The position numbers and the translations under genes are program-made. 64,000 nt of DNA, taken from Enoplolaimus lenunculus. Its lineage: Eukaryota > Nematoda > Enoplea > Enoplida > Thoracostomopsidae. Below, in pieces: positions 58,777 through 64,000 of the stretch; the stretch's first letter is position 1; each line of letters opens with the position of its first letter. The notes below the pieces were generated by a model. That model did no database searches and had not been told where the DNA came from. It worked only from the letters and a program-made list of their open reading frames with translations. The stretch covers positions 62,001 through 126,000 of the forward strand of contig JASANG010002845.1 of assembly GCA_030248215.1 (NCBI GenBank), read 5' to 3'.

Positions 58777-59097
58777 TGAACGGCTTATAGTAACTTGTGA
58801 TTAAACTTTGATGGGGGAAATTGGTCACGCAAACTTGCAGAACTGTCTACTATTTGGCGACATAAGCGTTAATTTTGATAATGTTGGACGTTACTTTATA
58901 CCTTAGCAAATAACAACGCAACGTAAATGGGATCTGTTTAGTTCTCTCACCATAAGAAATCCTTCTACTTTAATAGCATAGTGTGGCGCGGACACTTTTC
59001 ACTTTTTATCCAGAAGAGCTACTGCCTTCTGAACTAACGCAATTTCAAAAAAAGATTCAAAATAGAATTGGATGGGTATGAAATATCGGCCCATGTA

Positions 59098-59224
59098 AAG
59101 ATCAGGGTTGCAACGTTTTTCTGTGAAACTGCAATAGAGTAAGCTTAAGCGTTGGACTGATTTTTTGATTTGGTTTTTAGGCTATGCTTATACTACTTTT
59201 ACGGTCCTGTTTTATACATTGGCC
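59098..59224 (+). mobile_element. TTAGGC-core MITE with the array almost deleted
   Basis: Ends GGCCCATGTAAAGATCAGGG and TTTATACATTGGCC are good, but the core is down to one TTTTTAGGCT. Flanks GAAATATC and CAAATGTC share 6 of 8 bases. Shows that array length varies between copies independently of the ends. Confidence 0.8.
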
Positions 59225-59582
59225 CAAATGTCCATGCTTATACTACACTACTCTATAAATTCGGGTGAGGGGAAGTTTCTCGATTCGTCAAATTATCGCT
59301 AGTGGGGGAAGCAAATAAGTACCACGAATACTATTGCATTTATTACTTTGTGTTAAGTTCAAGTCTTAAAATTAAACATTCCGTTAGGTTTACAACCTTC
59401 ATACAAAACAATTTAAATCGTTAACTGTTATTTATACATGATACAAACCAGAAATTGACAATATGGCCGTGTAACGCTAGCCTTAGCGTATTTCTACGCC
59501 TAAAACTAGTCTCCGCGTAAATATAAGTAAAAAACCTAATCCTATATAACTACTGGCCTAAAAGTCTAGTTATTCCAAGTTT

Positions 59583-59740
59583 GGCCAATGTGACTTTAAG
59601 CGGCGTAACAGTAGATTAAGCGTATTCCTAAGCCGAAGCCTAAGCCTAAGCGTTGCAAAAAATGTGTTCCTAAGCCTAAAAGCCTAAGCCTAAGCAAAAA
59701 AATGTAATCTAGAATCTAAACCTACTCGTTTATAGACAAA
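59583..59740 (-). mobile_element. TTAGGC-core MITE, one end lost
   Basis: GGCCAATGTGACTTTAAGCGGCG at the left, CCTAAG units in two groups, then a decayed right side with no CATGGGCC. Confidence 0.65.
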
Positions 59741-60026
59741 TTGAAAAGTCACAACAAATACATTTTAATTAAATCACATTCACTGGTAATGGCATGGTTG
59801 GTGGAAATATACGGAAACGCCTACACTGAGGTGCCTTCTGCTATACTATCAAATGGGAACCCTGGTACTCGGTACAGTTATTCCCCATACGTTTCATATT
59901 ATAGCTAACGCGGCCAATGTTACTTTAAAGGCCGTCCCATTTTCCCGGGACAGAAATGTACCAGGAGTACCCGTCCCATTTTCCCGGGACAGCAATGTAC
60001 CAGGAGTACATTCCAAAAATATAATT

Positions 60027-60482
60027 GGGACAGCGGGACAGTTGGGACAGATGAGACAGTGGGACAGATCGGACAGTTGGGACAGCTGGGACAGATCGAA
60101 CACTTGGGACAGTTGGGACAGATGGGAAAGCGGAACAGATGGGACAGTTGGGATAGATGGGACACTTGGGACAGATAGGACAGTTGGGACAGATGGGACA
60201 GTTAAGTCAGTTGGGACAGATGGGACAGATGGGACAGTTGGAACTTTTGGGGCAGTTGGGACAGATGGGACAGATGAGACAGCGGGACAAATGGGACAGT
60301 TGGGACAGATGGGACAGACGGGACGGTTGGGACAGATGGGACAGTTGGGACAGATGGGGCAGTTGGGACATATGGTACAATTGGGACGGTTGGGACAGTT
60401 GGGACAGATGGGACAATTGGGACAGATGGGACACTTGGGACAAATGGGACAGTTGGGACAGATGGGACAGATGGACAGTTGG
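60027..60482 (+). repeat. 9-bp minisatellite (GGGACAGTT / GGGACAGAT), about 50 units
   Basis: Alternating GGGACAGTT and GGGACAGAT units with few errors. Because the unit is a multiple of three, frames on both strands stay open (Gly-Gln-Met-Gly-Gln-Leu on plus, Ser-Val-Pro-Thr-Val-Pro on minus); these are not genes. Confidence 0.92.
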
Positions 60483-60486
60483 CAGA

Positions 60487-60660
60487 GATATATGTATATA
60501 TATGTATATATAATATATGTGTATATATGTATACATATGTATATATTATATATACATATATATACACACATATATAATATATATGTGTATCACACATATA
60601 TAATATATATGTGTATATATGTATATATAGGTATATATTACATATACCTACGTAAATATA
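60487..60660. repeat. TA/TATG-rich microsatellite
   Basis: Long alternation of TATATA with TATG and CACA steps directly after the minisatellite and still inside the foldback element. Confidence 0.85.
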
Positions 60661-61864
60661 TCTGCCTGTGCATATGTAAACAGGAGCGCATAAGTGTGCA
60701 CTCCAGGTATATTTGTGTCCCGGGCAATTGGGACGGCCTTTATAGTAACATGGGCCGCTAGCGCAAAGCCTTTAGGATTTGTTATAGGCAAGCTTGTTAC
60801 TAAACCAAGCACGAGTCTGAGCGCAAATGTAGAAGAAAGCATACAACATCCCAGAATCTGGTATTATTTTTAATTATCATGTACCGCTGTTCTCCTGGCA
60901 CCATGTTACTGTTTGCTTGGCTGTCATTGCCAGTAAAGTTCATTTTAAAATTTTCTCTAATTATAGCGACTTACAGAATAGACTTACGGCTGCAAGTTGT
61001 CAAAAGTTTCTGGTATGCTATGGATATACCTATATCGATACCATTTCTCAAACCATAATTTACTGAACATTAAGCATTTAAAATGTTTTAAATTATTTTC
61101 ATAAATTTCATAGTTACAAGGTTGAGCGTTCGCTGCTGTTACGTATATTGATTAACAAACAATTTAAGCAAAGTAAACATCACAATACTGCCAGCAAGTC
61201 AACGATAGATATTATAGAAAGTAATTTCCTCTAAACCAGGGTGTGTAAACGGATCGGCGACTGAAAATGAACATTGAAATAAAATTTTCAAAGATTTATT
61301 TTTCCGTTATTACAATTGAGTTATGAAAATATTTTTCATGATTTTGACGAATTTTATCATTTTTAAATCAGACGATTGTAGCATATCTGTAATGAAACTG
61401 CAGGGATTTACACGTAACAATTAATTAATACGAGCGCTAAAATAACGAATTTCGGTATTTTTATTACGGAAACGGACACTGAGTTTTAACTGTGATATCC
61501 GGTTACACCTCGCCTTAACCTGACAAACTGTGAAAATTGTACAAACTATAGAACTTACAGAAAAAAGTTTGCGATGTCTTTGCACTAAAGGGTGTGCATG
61601 AAATCTATGCTAACTTTAGCTGTGTTAGCGTTAAAACATTTTTTAAGAAACGCGCAGTTGTTACACGCGGTGCTAGACACCGTCGTGTGGCACATCTGAA
61701 ATATATTTCATTTCTGACGCCCGGTGCCGTACACCTGCGAGCGGTCCAGAAAAGGTTAGCGCCGCCCGTAATCTATATTGTATAAAGATTACGTTATATG
61801 TCGTATATCAAACTGCTATTCAGGCTGCAAGATCCTTCCAACATCGATTAATTTAATATTGAAT

Positions 61865-62114
61865 CTACTGTTTTGAACCGTTGTTTACATTCGTGCGAGC
61901 TTGCGTGACGTAGTCGGAATGAATTCTTGGTGCGGCCAACTGAGACACCATACTTCCACTAATGACTGAGCTACTGCTTGCTGTAGACTGATCCTCATCT
62001 TGTGGTTTAATACTGAGTTTTGCATTTCCTGCTATCGCTGAGCTATTTCTAAATATCCTATGATCATTATACTGCAGTTGCAGTTGCAGTTGGGGTTGAT
62101 GTTGTTGTTGTTGT

Positions 62115-62148
<34 letters not shown>

Positions 62149-63195
62149 GCGGTTGTTGCTGTTGTGGATAATGATGTTGCATTTGTAAACTATCGTGTAA
62201 ATGAATTGCTTGCACAAATGACAAAGGTCGTTTGGAAGCGTTCAAATCCGCTGCCGCATTTGGCGATACAGATCGTCTGTTGGTTGTATTTGGTATCACT
62301 GGAATACGGCCTGGTGTCATACTTCGAACACCTTGATGTGATGATGTCAAAGCACTATTGGAACGGCTACTGGGCTGATCTGTTGTTATTAAGTGATTTG
62401 GAGTACCAGCCGGTGTCACTTGCGTTAATGTTGTCGGAATAGTTTTAGGACTTGACGATGGCAAAGCTGCAGCCAATCGAGAGGCTGGTGACAGATTTAC
62501 AGTGGTCAAAGGATACATTTGTGAACTTTGAGGGACACCTGACCGAGCCAGAACCCCGGTAGGTGTAACTCGAAGTGGCGAAGAGTTTGACGAATTGACA
62601 GACTGTTCAGGGCGCAGCTTAAGTTGAAACGCCATTGAAGACGGTGGTGGTGTATGACCGTTGTTGTTATGTTTCTGATTGACAGCACTAGAAATAACGG
62701 TTTCGTTACTTTCATGTGTTCTTGTCGAAAGTTGAGCAACAGAGCTTTCAATATGGCGTCCGCAGCTACCTTGGTCGACACCAAGACTGCCTTTCATAGA
62801 CAATCCAGCCGGTGGTTCGTTGGTATTAGACAATGTTATGCAGTGGCTGTTTTGCATTTTATCACTTCCGCTAAGGATAGTGTTAGTTCTGAATCTGGTT
62901 TCTATTGGATCATACGTTGATTGAGGTCTGCCTGCCAGTGCAATATCGACACAGTATTCAGTTCCGTCGTTTGAACTACTAGTCGTCATGCTTTGACTCA
63001 TAATATCAGCTGAGTTCAAATTTTGCCGCAATTTTAACGATTGTTGTTGTTGTTGTTGTTGTTGTTTTTGTTGCACGTGGTACTGTGGTTTCTGCAGTTG
63101 TTGTTGCGGTTGGTGTTGTTGTGGAAGTTGTGGTTGTTGTTGTTGTTGTTGCTGGTGTTGTTGTTGCGGTTGTCGCTGTTGTTGTTGTTGTTGTG

Positions 63196-63267
<72 letters not shown>

Positions 63268-64000
63268 GCTGATGTTGGTATCGCTGTTTTTGCTTCATTT
63301 TCAACTGTTGAATGACGTCTGCATTAACCTGAGGCCCAGCATGATGTTTTGCTTTCCACGCTGAACCATCGTCACTGTAATCATTAGTTGCAGGTCTGCT
63401 GTCAACTTCGCGAACCGCTGTGCCAACAACGGAACCATTTCGCAGATGTGTTTTGGCCATCTGAACGCTATCTCGGTCATCACCAACAAATTCAATAAAT
63501 CTTGGCGAATTGCTTTGGCTACCACCCGCTGATATTTCGCTGTTTTTTAGTAAACTTCCATGAGTTCGATTGGCGCTCGCAATATTGGCTTGAAGTGGAC
63601 TCAAATTACGTCCAACCAGGCTGGATTGCTTTTGAAAACTCACTACTGTTGGAGCGCGTGGGCTTTCTGGTTCAACAATTGGACGACTTGATTCTATGTC
63701 AGAGTTCGACACAACAGCCGCATTACTCATTCCAATATCTTCGCTAACTGGTGCTAATTTCACCATTGGGACGCGCATGTTGCTGCCCCAACCTGGTGTT
63801 AACTCACGTCCTGTTGTCACAGGGTGGCTTGTAGTTGAGATTGCCGATCGTGGATCAGTAATTGTTTGGCAACCGCGGACTCTATCAGAATATTGTTGCA
63901 TTCCAATTCGGTATGTTGTATTGCTGTTCTGCCCTCCAACTCTGCCTGGCTCGTTTGGTGTCACCGATGCCAGTCCCGTATATCGTGCGAGTTGTTTTGG
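61865..64000 (-). CDS. Q-rich protein, 3' part, runs off the window edge
   Basis: A single minus-strand frame is open from the window edge to a TAG at 61865, 711 residues with no start visible; the reading PKQLARYTGLASVTPNEPG continues from beyond 64000. Contents in order: a Ser/Thr/Pro-rich region with RAPTVVSFQKQSSLVGRNLSPLQ, a segment RFIEFVGDDRDSVQMAKTHLR, WKAKHHAGPQVNADVIQQL leading into a long Q tract (63023-63288, CAA/CAG mixed with H and P), a Ser/Thr/Asn-rich region, KRPLSFVQAIHLHDSLQMQ before a second Q tract (62096-62165), and a Ser-rich end. Antisense frames are low-complexity shadows. I do not recognise the family; it appears largely disordered. Confidence 0.72.

Larger units (their letters stand above)
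59912..60756. mobile_element. Foldback element carrying a 9-bp minisatellite, with 8-bp target duplication
   Basis: Inverted ends GGCCAATGTTACTTTAAAGG and, reverse-complemented from the right, GGCCCATGTTACTATAAAGG, both continuing CCGTCCCA..CCCGGGACA, make terminal repeats of about 58 bp. Flanks GCTAACGC (59904-59911) and GCTAGCGC (60757-60764) differ at one base. Inside, a 38-bp piece of the left end is repeated twice, followed by the GGGACAGTT/GGGACAGAT array and a TA-rich tract. The outermost GGCC[C/A]ATGT equals that of the TTAGGC-core family, suggesting mobilisation by related transposases. No transposase is encoded. Confidence 0.85.
58777..61864. other. Intergenic stretch between the collagen and the second Q-rich gene
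   Basis: The two genes converge here (plus-strand collagen ends at 58776, minus-strand gene ends at 61865). MITEs at 59098 and 59583 and the foldback minisatellite element at 59912-60756 occupy the middle. 61236-61520 begins CAGGGTGTGTAAACGG and ends CCGGTTACACCTCG, a probable decayed MITE of a CAGGGTGTGTAA type. No gene seen. Confidence 0.5.

Noticed and set aside
59853-60761. Long open frames on both strands (up to ~300 codons) over the 9-bp minisatellite
   Set aside because: The unit length is a multiple of three and has no stop in several frames; composition is pure repeat (Gly-Gln-Met-Gly-Gln-Leu, Val-Pro-Thr-Val-Pro-Ser).
63041-63364. Plus-strand poly-Leu frame resembling membrane segments
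   Set aside because: Antisense of the Q tract in the minus-strand gene.

Overview
The window looks like a piece of a large, AT-rich, repeat-dense nematode genome. Two things point there. A plus-strand gene at 50613-58776 has the layout of a nematode cuticle collagen: a short hydrophobic N-terminal domain, short Gly-X-Y blocks split by a Cys-x-x-Cys interruption, and a Tyr-Cys-Pro-Cys-Pro motif after the last block. In addition, the commonest hexamer in the repeats is TTAGGC, the canonical nematode telomere unit. Introns are long, gene density is low, and the intergenic DNA is crowded with short non-autonomous DNA transposons. A repeat-rich lineage such as Enoplea is a guess, not a finding.

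Genes. (1) 10551-6212, minus: four phase-consistent exons of a multi-spanning transporter of the SLC35F3/F4 (DMT superfamily) type; both ends of the gene are missing. (2) 29097-18847, minus: a large polyglutamine/polyasparagine protein with five exons, one junction unresolved, function not recognised. (3) 50613-58776, plus: the cuticle collagen, with an unusually long (~390 residue) non-collagenous tail that starts with a tyrosine-rich stretch. (4) 64000-61865, minus: the 3' part of a second Q-rich protein running off the window edge. Two short coding-looking segments at 47174-47352 and 47572-47682 are unassigned candidates. Nothing shows that these genes work together; they look like independent single-copy loci separated by repeats.

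Repeats. The main non-genic signal is a family of 140-250 bp elements (19 recognisable copies plus degenerate patches). They have ~27 bp inverted ends beginning GGCC[C/A]ATGTAAAGA, many have 8-bp target-site duplications, and the interior is an array of TTAGGC. The array always has the same polarity relative to the two ends. A second, larger element (59912-60756) has similar outermost bases and an 8-bp duplication but carries a ~50-unit 9-bp minisatellite instead. Other MITE-like families have ends CAGGGTGCAACCGG, CA[A/G]TGGCGGATCC, CAGGGCCGGATTA, CAGGCCCGTAGCCAG and CAAGAGTGG. A palindromic GACTC-rich family carries splice-site-like sequences at both ends. One minisatellite (30741-30970) appears to be an amplified transposon terminus.

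Region by region: 1-6.2 kb repeats only; 6.2-10.6 kb transporter; 10.6-18.8 kb repeats, including a higher-order tandem array at 12.4-13.1 kb; 18.8-29.1 kb poly-Q gene; 29.1-50.6 kb gene-poor, many MITEs and tandem repeats; 50.6-58.8 kb collagen with at least six elements in its introns; 58.8-61.9 kb repeats; 61.9-64 kb second Q-rich gene.
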